30,647 nucleotides of DNA, taken from an uncultured Collinsella sp. GTDB taxonomy: Bacteria; Actinomycetota; Coriobacteriia; Coriobacteriales; Coriobacteriaceae. Position numbers and translations under genes: made by a program. The notes beneath the pieces were generated by a model that was not told the origin of the DNA, did not search any database, and worked only from the letters and a program-made list of their open reading frames with translations. The stretch spans positions 1 to 30,647 of the forward strand of contig CATZIG010000004.1 in NCBI GenBank assembly GCA_958419975.1, written 5' to 3'. Shown piece by piece: positions 17,481 to 24,625 of this stretch (position 1 is the first letter of the stretch; the number at the start of each line of letters is the position of its first letter).

Positions 17481-18884
17481 TTAGGCCGAGGGGAAGGCTT
17501 TGGTGAGACCGGCGCGCGTTTGCGTGTCGGTCTTTTTGTAGATGGAGCTCAGGTGGCGCTGTACCATGCGCATCGAGATGCCGAGCTCCTCGGCGATCTG
17601 CTTGAGCGGGCGTTCATCCTGGGTCACGGTTATGAGCACGTCGACTTCGCGTGGGGTGAGAGCGTGGTTGGCGATGAAGGCCTGGCGTTGCTCCTCGATG
17701 GTGGGGGCGGCGAGTGCTTCTTCTGCCAGCTGCTCGCGCTCGCGCTCCTGCTCGGTTTGGGGCAGGCGGAACAGGCCCGCAGCTACAAACGCCACACTTG
17801 CCGCCACAAGCAGCATGAGCGCGCCGATCATGATGATGGCGACATTGCCCGAGGTCACAAGTGCCAGCGAGATGCCCGACGTAGTGAACGCGCACACGTT
17901 GTTGGCTGCGCGGCCCATGCCAGCCCACAGTGCGGGCGTATGCATGCGCGGTGCCAGCTGTGTAAAGGTGGCAGTAAAGAACGTGACAAAAAAGCCCGAG
18001 CTCAGGTAAAAGACGACAAGGCCCAGGTTGGGATCGGCGCCGGCTTCCACAGCCAAGATCGAGATGGTGGAAAGTACCGTGACGCCGAGCATGATGAGGC
18101 CCATGTAGCGACGCTCGGCAAGATCAAAGACGATACCGGCGACGAGACCGCTCGCCGCCAAAAAGAGGCGCGGCCAGGTCTGTACGGCGATGGTGCCGTG
18201 GGCGTTGGAGAACGTGACGACGTTATCGAGCGTCGAGAACAGGCAGGCGAGAATCATGACGAGCGCGATACTCCAGCACGCCTGCTTGGCGAGGGCGTGT
18301 GAGGGCTCGGCAAAGGGATTGATGGTGGGACTGGGGCCCTCGTTTGCCGCTTGGGTAGTGGCGCTGAGGGCGGAGATGGCGATAGTCGCTGCGCCAAGGA
18401 CGATGAGCTCTGCGATACCGCCGCAATTGAGCAGGTTGATGGCGAACTGCATCAGGATGCCCGCGGCATAGGCTGCCCCCGCACCGGTGGCAAGCTTGGG
18501 GTCATCCTGGAATGCCAGCGAAAAGGCGTGGTGAGTGGCGGCGCCCAGCAGGCCGAGCCCGAGGAATGCGAGGCATCCCAGAATCTCGAGCGCAAGCGGG
18601 CTCGTGGGGGACTGAATCTGAGTCAACCCCAAGATGGCGATGGGGACGGCGGCACTGACAACTGCCTGAGGCTGGCCTTTGTGCTGCGCGTGCTCAAGCA
18701 ACGGAGCGTACCCGATAAAGCCGAGCACGCTCGCGCCCAGAATAAAGCCCTGTGCGAGCACAACGCGCTCGGCGCCGGCGAGTAGCCCGATATTGATATC
18801 GAAGCGAAACTCGGCGGCAAGGAAGGCGAAGGTGAAGAGCGCGAGCGCCAGAAGCGCGTTGATTTTAGGCTTGCTCAGGTTCAA
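17481..18884 (-). CDS. Membrane-bound LuxR-type transcriptional regulator (Coriobacteriia type)
   Basis: A 467-residue protein with a multi-spanning membrane half (about 8-390; roughly twelve hydrophobic segments, for example INALLALALFTFAFLAAEF near the start) and a C-terminal LuxR/GerE helix-turn-helix (409-467: LTPREVDVL, QIAEELGISMRMVQRHLSSIYKK). A short Glu/Arg-rich linker joins them. This architecture is common in Coriobacteriia and is thought to couple a membrane signal to a nearby promoter. The best start is TTG at 18882-18884, behind AAAGGA with 6 nt spacing; a longer reading to 19184 has no fitting ribosome site and would overlap the divergent gene. It ends 5 nt from the terminator hairpin. 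The signal is unknown; the likely target is the divergent surface protein gene. Confidence 0.85.
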   Translation of the reverse strand: MNLSKPKINALLALALFTFAFLAAEFRFDINIGLLAGAERVVLAQGFILGASVLGFIGYAPLLEHAQHKGQPQAVVSAAVPIAILGLTQIQSPTSPLALEILGCLAFLGLGLLGAATHHAFSLAFQDDPKLATGAGAAYAAGILMQFAINLLNCGGIAELIVLGAATIAISALSATTQAANEGPSPTINPFAEPSHALAKQACWSIALVMILACLFSTLDNVVTFSNAHGTIAVQTWPRLFLAASGLVAGIVFDLAERRYMGLIMLGVTVLSTISILAVEAGADPNLGLVVFYLSSGFFVTFFTATFTQLAPRMHTPALWAGMGRAANNVCAFTTSGISLALVTSGNVAIIMIGALMLLVAASVAFVAAGLFRLPQTEQEREREQLAEEALAAPTIEEQRQAFIANHALTPREVDVLITVTQDERPLKQIAEELGISMRMVQRHLSSIYKKTDTQTRAGLTKAFPSA

Positions 18885-19099
18885 GAACGGTCCTTTGGGT
18901 GGACGAATGATTGTGTCCTCGATTGTAGACCATGACGGTAGGGGGCAGGCCTTTCGGGGGGGCGGGGTGCGCTTGCCAATTGCATGCTCGTTGCCTTTTG
19001 CGCTGGCAGGTGCGCCACATGAGAATTTGTGCCCCGGGATCCGGCTATCTTCCCGTAACATGGTGTTACAGAGGCACCCCTTACGACAAGGAGGCTCAC
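18885..19099. promoter_or_regulatory. Divergent control region between the LuxR gene and surface protein 1
   Basis: A perfect 6-bp inverted repeat GTAACA-TGG-TGTTAC lies at 19055-19069, 30 nt before the surface protein ATG, and could be the operator of the adjacent regulator. A minus-strand TACAAT (plus 18922-18927) is a possible -10 of the LuxR gene. No clear -35 boxes were seen on either strand. Confidence 0.35.
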
Positions 19100-20710
19100 A
19101 TGCGAACGCAAATCCATGACAACCCAATCGACCACGGCCGCGCGTGCTCGCTCTCCCGCGGAACGTGGCGCCGCGTGGGCGCAAAACTCGCCTGCGCGGG
19201 GGCCTGCGCGCTCATGGCCGGCCAGCTGCTGCTGCCGAGCGTGGCGCTCGCCGCCGAGTGGGTCAACGTCGGCGGCACGCAGTACGACGCGGGCGCCGCT
19301 GCCGGCGACGAGGCGGGAACCTGGTCCTGGGATGGCGCTAACGACATGAAGCTCAACGGCTACGACGGCGGTTCCATCGGCGCCAAGGGCAACCTCACCA
19401 TCGGCGTGACGGGCATCAACACCGTCACGGCCGACGCCGGGCAGAGCGCCATTGCTGTTAAGAACGGTAACCTTGCCATTGCCGGCGACGGCACCCTGAA
19501 TGCGACGGCCCAGAACGATGTGATTGCAGCGTCGGGAGACGGCAGGACCGGCGGCGATGTGACCATCAGCGGCGTCAGCGTCAACGCGACGGCTTCGGGT
19601 GCAGCGGAAAACGTGGCGGGCATTCGCGCGACGGCCGGCAGCGTGACAATCGATAAGGGCGCTGATGTCAAAATCGAGGCGAAATCGGCTGAAGGATCTT
19701 GGCGTCCAATGGAGATCATCTGCGGTATCCATGCTGATAACATTCCAAACAGACACGCTGCCCAGGAAGGCGAGCAGGAAGAGCCGGATTCCGCTTATGA
19801 GCACGGCGGCGATGTCACCGTCGATGGCGCCAGTCTGTCGATTAAGACTGGCGATGCCTCGTGGGCTTCCATGTGCATCAATACGTTTGGTATCAAGAAG
19901 AATACCCTCATGAAAATCGTCAACGGAGCCGATGTCACGCTTTCGGCTGGTAGCGCGGCTTCGCTCTCGGCGGGTATCAGCGCACGCTCGCAAGACGGTG
20001 CGGTGTGGATGCTTGTCGAGAAGTCGAACCTCACGTCTCGAAGCCTGTCTGCCGCAAGCGGCATCGACGCCGATCGCAATCAAAGTTTTGGAATCATGGC
20101 AGAGGCAAATACCAGGTTTGAAACGCCTCGTATCCAGATTTTCAAATCGAAGATTGAGGCTTCGGGCGCGACTGCGGGGATTTATGCGATCAACCGCAAC
20201 GTCGTGAATTCGACCCTGTACCATGCCGCGATGATCGATTTACGAGGGAACGCGACGATTACGATTCCGATGGACGGTGCCGTGCGCGATGTGAAAAAGG
20301 ATGTCGATACGGGGCAATGGCCTAGTTCCCAGAGCGGGCAGGTCATCGGTGTTGCCGGTTCGTCTACGATTTCGGATATCGTCGGTTCTGCCGAGGTCGC
20401 CCATGATGTGGTGATTGATTTTGGAGACGGGCAGGAGCCGGACCCAACGCCGGACCCCGAGCCGGCTCCGGAGCCCGATCGCATGCCCAATCCCGAGCAG
20501 AAGCCTAACCTCAAGCCCGTAGACAAGGATGCAAAGACCACCACGACGGTCACCAAGACCGTTACGACCAAGACTGCTGCCACCAAAAACGCTTCCGACG
20601 CCCTGGCCGCCACGGGTGACAACGCCGCGACGGCGGCAGCGGCCCTCGGAATCGCCGGCGCGTCCGTCATCGGCGCCGGCTTCGTCGCGTCCAAGCGCCG
20701 CAACCGCTAG
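19100..20710 (+). CDS. Secreted wall-anchored surface protein with beta-helix-like repeats
   Basis: 536 residues. Signal peptide 1-51, cleaved near ALA-AEW; the mature region (about 55-440) is rich in short Gly/Asn/Asp beta turns such as GGSIGAKGNLTIGVTG, NGNLAIAGDGTLNATAQND and GGDVTISGVSVNATA. This resembles right-handed beta-helix carbohydrate-binding proteins (the Cthe_2159 type), an inference. A Pro/Glu/Asp linker (about 450-475) and a Thr/Lys stretch lead to the anchor: LAATGD (502-507), hydrophobic AAAALGIAGASVIGAGF and KRRNR. The sorting motif is not canonical LPXTG. The start is ATG 19100, 5 nt after AAGGAGG. It is divergent from the LuxR regulator and ends at its own terminator. It shares its signal peptide with the next gene. 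Role unknown, probably host or glycan contact. Confidence 0.85.
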   Translation: MRTQIHDNPIDHGRACSLSRGTWRRVGAKLACAGACALMAGQLLLPSVALAAEWVNVGGTQYDAGAAAGDEAGTWSWDGANDMKLNGYDGGSIGAKGNLTIGVTGINTVTADAGQSAIAVKNGNLAIAGDGTLNATAQNDVIAASGDGRTGGDVTISGVSVNATASGAAENVAGIRATAGSVTIDKGADVKIEAKSAEGSWRPMEIICGIHADNIPNRHAAQEGEQEEPDSAYEHGGDVTVDGASLSIKTGDASWASMCINTFGIKKNTLMKIVNGADVTLSAGSAASLSAGISARSQDGAVWMLVEKSNLTSRSLSAASGIDADRNQSFGIMAEANTRFETPRIQIFKSKIEASGATAGIYAINRNVVNSTLYHAAMIDLRGNATITIPMDGAVRDVKKDVDTGQWPSSQSGQVIGVAGSSTISDIVGSAEVAHDVVIDFGDGQEPDPTPDPEPAPEPDRMPNPEQKPNLKPVDKDAKTTTTVTKTVTTKTAATKNASDALAATGDNAATAAAALGIAGASVIGAGFVASKRRNR

Positions 20711-20733
20711 AGCAAGCTTTCATAGCCATTTTC

Positions 20734-20779
20734 AGCCGCCGCGTGGGCACAAATGTCCTCGCGGCGGCTCTTTGTATTT
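20734..20779 (+). terminator. Terminator after surface protein 1
   Basis: AGCCGCCGCG (20734-20743) pairs perfectly with CGCGGCGGCT (20760-20769); GGGCA/TGTCC continues the stem around CAAA. CTTTGTATTT follows. It separates the two surface protein genes. Confidence 0.75.
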
Positions 20780-20791
20780 CCGCAGGTAGAG

Positions 20792-20819
20792 GCCTAGGTT
20801 CGCATCTACGAACCTAGGC
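20792..20819. repeat. 11-bp palindromic hairpin between the surface protein genes
   Basis: GCCTAGGTTCG (20792-20802) pairs perfectly with CGAACCTAGGC (20809-20819) around CATCTA. It is not followed by a T-run and lies about 100 nt upstream of the next ATG. It could be an operator or a second transcript-end structure. Confidence 0.6.
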
Positions 20820-20855
20820 GTACGGAGTCATTTGGCGCATCTTGGTGGTACAGAA

Positions 20856-20889
20856 TCACCGCAAAGGGGACAGGCACCTTTGTGGTGGT
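20856..20889. repeat. REP-like hairpin (CCACCACAAAGG family) in the leader of surface protein 2
   Basis: TCACCGCAAAGG (20856-20867) pairs with 20877-20888 over 12 bp with two G-U pairs; the loop is GGACAGGCA, giving AAAGGGGACAGGCACC across the turn. It sits 27 nt before the ATG of the next gene, so unlike its relatives it is in a 5' position. Confidence 0.75.
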
Positions 20890-20915
20890 ATGTCCCTACG
20901 ACCAAGGAGGCCGTT

Positions 20916-22901
20916 ATGTACGGAAGCCACTTCGATAAGCAAGCTCAAAGTGAGTCAACCTGCTCGCTGGTTCACGGTACCTGGCGTTGTGTGGGTGCCA
21001 AAATAGCTTGCGCCGTCGCGTGTGCGCTTATGGTCGGTCAGTTGCTGCTGCCGAGTGTGGCGCTGGCGACGGAATGCGCCGATCCCGCCGCTGGGACGGA
21101 TGAGGTTGCCGCGGCTCCGGTGACGCCGACGGTTGCGGAGGATTCGGCGGCTCCGGCGCCGGTACCGGTGGCCCCGGCTGCGCCGATGACTGACACGGCT
21201 CCGGTGGCGCAATCCACGGCAGAACCTCAGCAGGACGCATCAGCGGCAACGGTGAACGATGCGACACCCGCCGAACAAAACACTCCCAGTGACAACGCCG
21301 CCACGCCAGCAAACGATGCCATCATGCCCTGTGGCGTGACCGATGTGACAGGCGGGAGCGGTGTTAAGGTCAAAACGACCGTGGTTCCCCACTACACGGG
21401 CTGCGCGCTTCCGAGCAAGGTCACACTCAAAAAGGGCCAGCCGTATACCCACGATTTTCTCGATGTAGAGGGTGGCATTCCAGAAACGCTTGCGAGCGAA
21501 GTTGTCGAGGTTAAGTACTACAGGGCCGATGCCGCTTCGGGCACTCTGGTCGAAGTTCAGGATGCGTCCATGTCCGACGTGACGGCTCGCTTCGAACCCG
21601 TTGGCAATCACATGAGGCTGACGCTGACCTTTACGGGTGGCGCGGCAGGCGGCTCGTATCGACTCACGCGCAATGAGGCTCTCTATATTGGCACGGCACT
21701 GGAGTATACCGGAACTGACTATGAAGGCAGCTCGACTATCCTCAACGAAACCAGGTACGATTATTACCTCCGCTACGTCATCAATAGCGAAATTACGCTC
21801 GTTGCGTCAGAAAACGAAGCCCTCCATAACCTGGACGTCAACGACGTGAAGACCGACTACGCGCCCGGCGAGGCGCCACGCGCGACCGCGACGATCCCCG
21901 CTGCCGATGCCGACAAGTACGAGATCGCCTACGAGTGCTGGGAAGAGATGGAGCTCGATATGGAATCCGGGGAGTCGGTACCCGTTGCCTTCTGGTATTC
22001 CGACCCCGCCAAGTATCCGACGGGCGCGAGGAGGATCGAGCACTTCGAAGAGGGCAAGTTCTACATGTACTCCGTTGAGCTGAGGCTCAAGGGCGACAAT
22101 ACCGTGGCCGATGACTGCAATATGAACGTCAACGGTCATTGGGCGCACCACGTCAAGACCGTCAACGGCGTCTTCGCCCCAAACGCTGACAATATGCTGT
22201 GCGAGCAGCCGATTGATGAATGGCGGGCCATCGACGTTATCGAGATTAATGGCGCCACGACTATCTTTAAGGCGGGCGACAAGCCGGTCTTTACGGCGGG
22301 CACTCCGGCGGGTTCCGACTCTATTCTCCAGTGCGAGTTCTGGACGGGCAGCGACGGCAGCGAAGTGAACTCTCGGGAGTTCTGGGATCAGAACATCACG
22401 AACCACATCGACGACTTTAAGCCTGGCGTGACCTATCGCTACGGTCTGTACTTTAAGCCGGCGCGCGGTTTCTACTTTACGCCGAACACCAAGCTGGTGG
22501 TCAATGGCGTGGAGTGCGGCTACCAGATGGGCGAAGCGAGTGTGGTTGATCCCGAGAGCGGTTGGATCTACACCCTGTGGCTCAACACCGATCTGACCTT
22601 TACGCCTGAAGCCACGCCGACTCCCGATCCGCAGCCTACGCCGGAACCTAAGCCGACGCCGCAGCCTGAGGTGAAGCCTGAGACCAAGCTCGCGGTGAAG
22701 CCCGAGACCAAGCCCGCGGCCAAGCCGGCCACGACAACCGCCACAACCAAGACGGTTGAGAAAACCACGCAGGCCAAGAAGGACGATGCTGTCCTGGTTA
22801 CCACGGGGGATACCACCGCGATGACGATCGCCGCCCTAGGCATCGCCGGCGCAACTGTTGCCGCGACAGGCATCGCCGCGACGAAGCGCCGCAAGCGTTA
22901 G
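20916..22901 (+). CDS. Secreted wall-anchored surface protein with two internal domain repeats
   Basis: 661 residues. Signal peptide 1-51, nearly the same as in surface protein 1. Residues 52-145 are a low-complexity Ala/Pro/Thr stalk. A beta-rich region about 150-300 follows (VTLKKGQPYTHDFLDVEGGIPE resembles an Ig-like fold). Two related units lie at about 307-407 and 440-531, both with a [PG]-GEAP/GDKP start, a Trp or Phe-rich middle (FWYSDP; EFWTGS), an EEGKFYMYSVELR/KPGVTYRYGLYFK strand and a closing VNG. A Pro/Thr/Glu/Lys wall-spanning linker (about 565-620) leads to LVTTGD (627-632), a hydrophobic tail and KRRKR. The start is ATG 20916 behind AAGGAGG. No catalytic motif is seen; an adhesin or scaffold role is an inference. 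Confidence 0.85.
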   Translation: MYGSHFDKQAQSESTCSLVHGTWRCVGAKIACAVACALMVGQLLLPSVALATECADPAAGTDEVAAAPVTPTVAEDSAAPAPVPVAPAAPMTDTAPVAQSTAEPQQDASAATVNDATPAEQNTPSDNAATPANDAIMPCGVTDVTGGSGVKVKTTVVPHYTGCALPSKVTLKKGQPYTHDFLDVEGGIPETLASEVVEVKYYRADAASGTLVEVQDASMSDVTARFEPVGNHMRLTLTFTGGAAGGSYRLTRNEALYIGTALEYTGTDYEGSSTILNETRYDYYLRYVINSEITLVASENEALHNLDVNDVKTDYAPGEAPRATATIPAADADKYEIAYECWEEMELDMESGESVPVAFWYSDPAKYPTGARRIEHFEEGKFYMYSVELRLKGDNTVADDCNMNVNGHWAHHVKTVNGVFAPNADNMLCEQPIDEWRAIDVIEINGATTIFKAGDKPVFTAGTPAGSDSILQCEFWTGSDGSEVNSREFWDQNITNHIDDFKPGVTYRYGLYFKPARGFYFTPNTKLVVNGVECGYQMGEASVVDPESGWIYTLWLNTDLTFTPEATPTPDPQPTPEPKPTPQPEVKPETKLAVKPETKPAAKPATTTATTKTVEKTTQAKKDDAVLVTTGDTTAMTIAALGIAGATVAATGIAATKRRKR

Positions 22902-22938
22902 GTTTTGGCGACAGCGCCCATTCTCGGCCTCAGCAAAA

Positions 22939-22997
22939 TCTCAATCTGTAACACCAAGCGAGATATTTGATTTCTAACTGTTACAGATTGAGACAAA
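22939..22997. repeat. Hairpin repeat, TGTTACAGATTGAGACAAA family, copy 1
   Basis: TCTCAATCTGTAACA (22939-22953) pairs perfectly over 15 bp with 22979-22993, around a 25-nt A/T-rich loop. The right arm extends to CAAA and is repeated exactly at 23059-23077. It lies 38 nt after the surface protein 2 stop. Confidence 0.85.
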
Positions 22998-23017
22998 GTG
23001 GAGGCGGCTGGCACAAT

Positions 23018-23077
23018 ATCTTGATCTGTAACAACTACGAGGCTCAACGGGCTCCAGGTGTTACAGATTGAGACAAA
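23018..23077. repeat. Hairpin repeat, TGTTACAGATTGAGACAAA family, copy 2
   Basis: ATCTGTAACA (23024-23033) pairs perfectly with TGTTACAGAT (23059-23068); the stem continues outward with wobble pairs. The 19-base right arm is identical to that of copy 1, while the loop (ACTACGAGGCTCAACGGGC and more) is unrelated, as expected for a conserved arm with free loop. Confidence 0.75.
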
Positions 23078-23091
23078 ACGACCGACCAAGT

Positions 23092-23136
23092 CCCAAACCA
23101 CCACAAAGGTGCCTGTCCCCTTTGTGGTGGTTTGGG
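23092..23136. repeat. REP-like hairpin (CCACCACAAAGG family), reverse orientation
   Basis: CCCAAACCACCACAAAGG (23092-23109) pairs perfectly over 18 bp with 23119-23136 around TGCCTGTCC. Here the core reads GGTGCCTGTCCCC, the reverse complement of the core at 20867, so it is inverted relative to the copies at 17437 and 20856. It sits in the convergent gap between surface protein 2 and nfnB. Confidence 0.85.
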
Positions 23137-23144
23137 CGGCCAGC

Positions 23145-23187
23145 ATAGAAAAAAGTCCCCGCCGGGCGTGTGCTCGACGGGGACTTT
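23145..23187 (-). terminator. Terminator of the nfnA-nfnB operon
   Basis: AAAGTCCCCG (23152-23161) pairs with CGGGGACTTT (23178-23187), with partial inner GGGC/GCTC pairing. Read on the minus strand it is followed by TTTTTTCTA, a good U-tract, 29 nt after the nfnB stop. Confidence 0.85.
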
Positions 23188-23215
23188 GCCGTTTGATGGC
23201 TAGCGCTGTAGGTGA

Positions 23216-24625
23216 TTACTCGCCCAGCAGGCTCTTGGTGATGGAAGCGGCGGCCTTCTTGCCGGCGCCCATCGCCAGAATGACCGTAGCGGCACCGGTG
23301 ACGATGTCGCCGCCAGCCCAGATGCGGGGATCGGTGGTCTGGCCGGTCTCCTCGTCGGCGACGATGTAGCCCCACTTGTTGAGCTCCATCTTGCCGCCGA
23401 TCTTCTTTGCGAAGGGGTTGGCGTTGGTGCCGATAGCCGAGATTGCGACGTCGCAGGGAATCTCCTCGATGGCGCCCTCGATGGGCACCGGGCGACGACG
23501 GCCGGACTCGTCAGGCTCGCCGAGCTCCATCTTCTGGACCTTGACGGCGCACACGGAGCCGTCCTCGCCAGCGACAAACTCGAGCGGGGAGACGAGCGGC
23601 AGAACCTCGACGCCCTCGGCCTTGGCATGGTGCAGCTCAGCGCGACGGCAGGGCATCTCGTCCTCGGTACGACGGTAGGCGATGATGGCGTGCTCGGCGC
23701 CCAGGCGCTTGGCGGTACGGACGGCGTCCATAGCCACGTTGCCGCCACCAAAGACGACGACGTTCTTGCCGTGCTTGGTGGGGGTGTCGTACTCGGGGAA
23801 CTTGTTGGCCTTCATCAGGTTCACGCGGGTGAGGTACTCGTTCGCGAAGAAGACGTTGGGCAGATTCTCGCCGGGGACGTTGAGGAACTTGGGCAGGCCA
23901 GCGCCGGTCGCCACGTAGATGGCGTCGAAGCCCTGCTCGAACAGCTCCTCGGCCGTGGCCATGTTGCCCACGACGGAGTTGTACTCAAACTTGACGCCCA
24001 TGTCCTCCAGGCCGTCAATCTCGCGCTTGACGACTGCCTTGGGCAGACGGAACTCGGGGATGCCGTAGACCAGCACGCCGCCGCCGGTGAAGAAGGCCTC
24101 AAAGACGGTGACGTCAAAGCCGTTGCGGGCGAGCTCGCCAGCGCAGGTGATGCCGGACGGGCCAGAGCCGACGACGGCGACCTTCTTGCCGTTCTTGGGG
24201 GCCATCTTGGGCGTGGAAGCGAGCTCGGGGCGGTCACCCAGGAAGCGCTCGAGCTGGCCGATGGCCACGGGCTCGGACTTCTTACCACGGATGCACTTGC
24301 CCTCGCACTGGTTCTCCTGCGGGCAGACGCGGCCGCAGATGGCGGGAAGCATGGAGTCCTCGCGGATGGTATCGAGAGCGCCGCCGAAGTCCTTCTCGCG
24401 GATCTGCTCGATAAAGCGGGGGATGTTGATGTTGACGGGGCAGCCCTCAACACAGAACGGCTTCTTGCAGTTGAGGCAGCGCTCGGCCTCGGCCAGCGCC
24501 ATCTCCTCGGTGAAGCCCTTGTCGACGGGGCGGAAGTCGCAGGCGCGCTCGGCAGCCGGCTCCTCGTTATCGGGGGTGCGGGGCGACTTCATATCGGCAA
24601 CGAAACGACCGTTAACTAGTGGCAT
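23216..24625 (-). CDS. nfnB: NfnB-type NADPH/ferredoxin oxidoreductase subunit (GltD/GltA-like flavoprotein)
   Basis: 469 residues. The N-terminal ferredoxin-like part has clustered cysteines for two [4Fe-4S] centres (CLNCKKPFCVEGCP and ICGRVCPQENQCEGKC). An FAD fold follows (VAVVGSGPSGITCAGELARNG, about 150), then GGVLVYGIPEFRLPK and a second, NADP-binding dinucleotide fold (VVVFGGGNVAMDAVRTAKRLG), closing with WAGGDIVTGAATVILAMGAGKKAA. Standard tools often call this NADPH-dependent glutamate synthase small subunit. The partner nfnA overlaps its start by 10 nt, the arrangement of the NfnAB electron-bifurcating transhydrogenase, which couples NADH and reduced ferredoxin to NADP+ reduction. 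No glutamate synthase large subunit is seen. Start ATG 24623-24625. Confidence 0.85.
   Translation of the reverse strand: MPLVNGRFVADMKSPRTPDNEEPAAERACDFRPVDKGFTEEMALAEAERCLNCKKPFCVEGCPVNINIPRFIEQIREKDFGGALDTIREDSMLPAICGRVCPQENQCEGKCIRGKKSEPVAIGQLERFLGDRPELASTPKMAPKNGKKVAVVGSGPSGITCAGELARNGFDVTVFEAFFTGGGVLVYGIPEFRLPKAVVKREIDGLEDMGVKFEYNSVVGNMATAEELFEQGFDAIYVATGAGLPKFLNVPGENLPNVFFANEYLTRVNLMKANKFPEYDTPTKHGKNVVVFGGGNVAMDAVRTAKRLGAEHAIIAYRRTEDEMPCRRAELHHAKAEGVEVLPLVSPLEFVAGEDGSVCAVKVQKMELGEPDESGRRRPVPIEGAIEEIPCDVAISAIGTNANPFAKKIGGKMELNKWGYIVADEETGQTTDPRIWAGGDIVTGAATVILAMGAGKKAAASITKSLLGE

Larger units (their letters stand above)
22998..23215. other. Gap between surface protein 2 and nfnB: stack of structures, no gene
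   Basis: The 314-nt gap 22902-23215 holds no coding frame that I can support. From left to right it carries two hairpins sharing one arm (22939-22997, 23018-23077), the CCACCACAAAGG hairpin (23092-23136) and the nfnB terminator (23145-23187). No separate terminator with a U-tract for surface protein 2 was found, so one of the first hairpins may serve. Confidence 0.6.

Noticed and set aside
18885..19184. Longer LuxR protein reaching to 19184
   Set aside because: The extra 100 residues overlap the divergent surface protein gene and look non-coding; the TTG at 18884 has an AAAGGA site and is followed directly by the first membrane segment.
22939..23136. Possible CRISPR array because of repeated arms near 23 kb
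   Set aside because: Only two copies of one 19-base arm exist, each part of a hairpin, with irregular spacing and no cas genes in the window.
23627..24619. A 330-codon plus-strand frame opposite nfnB
   Set aside because: Antisense shadow, low-complexity Leu/Gly/Ala composition, no ribosome site.
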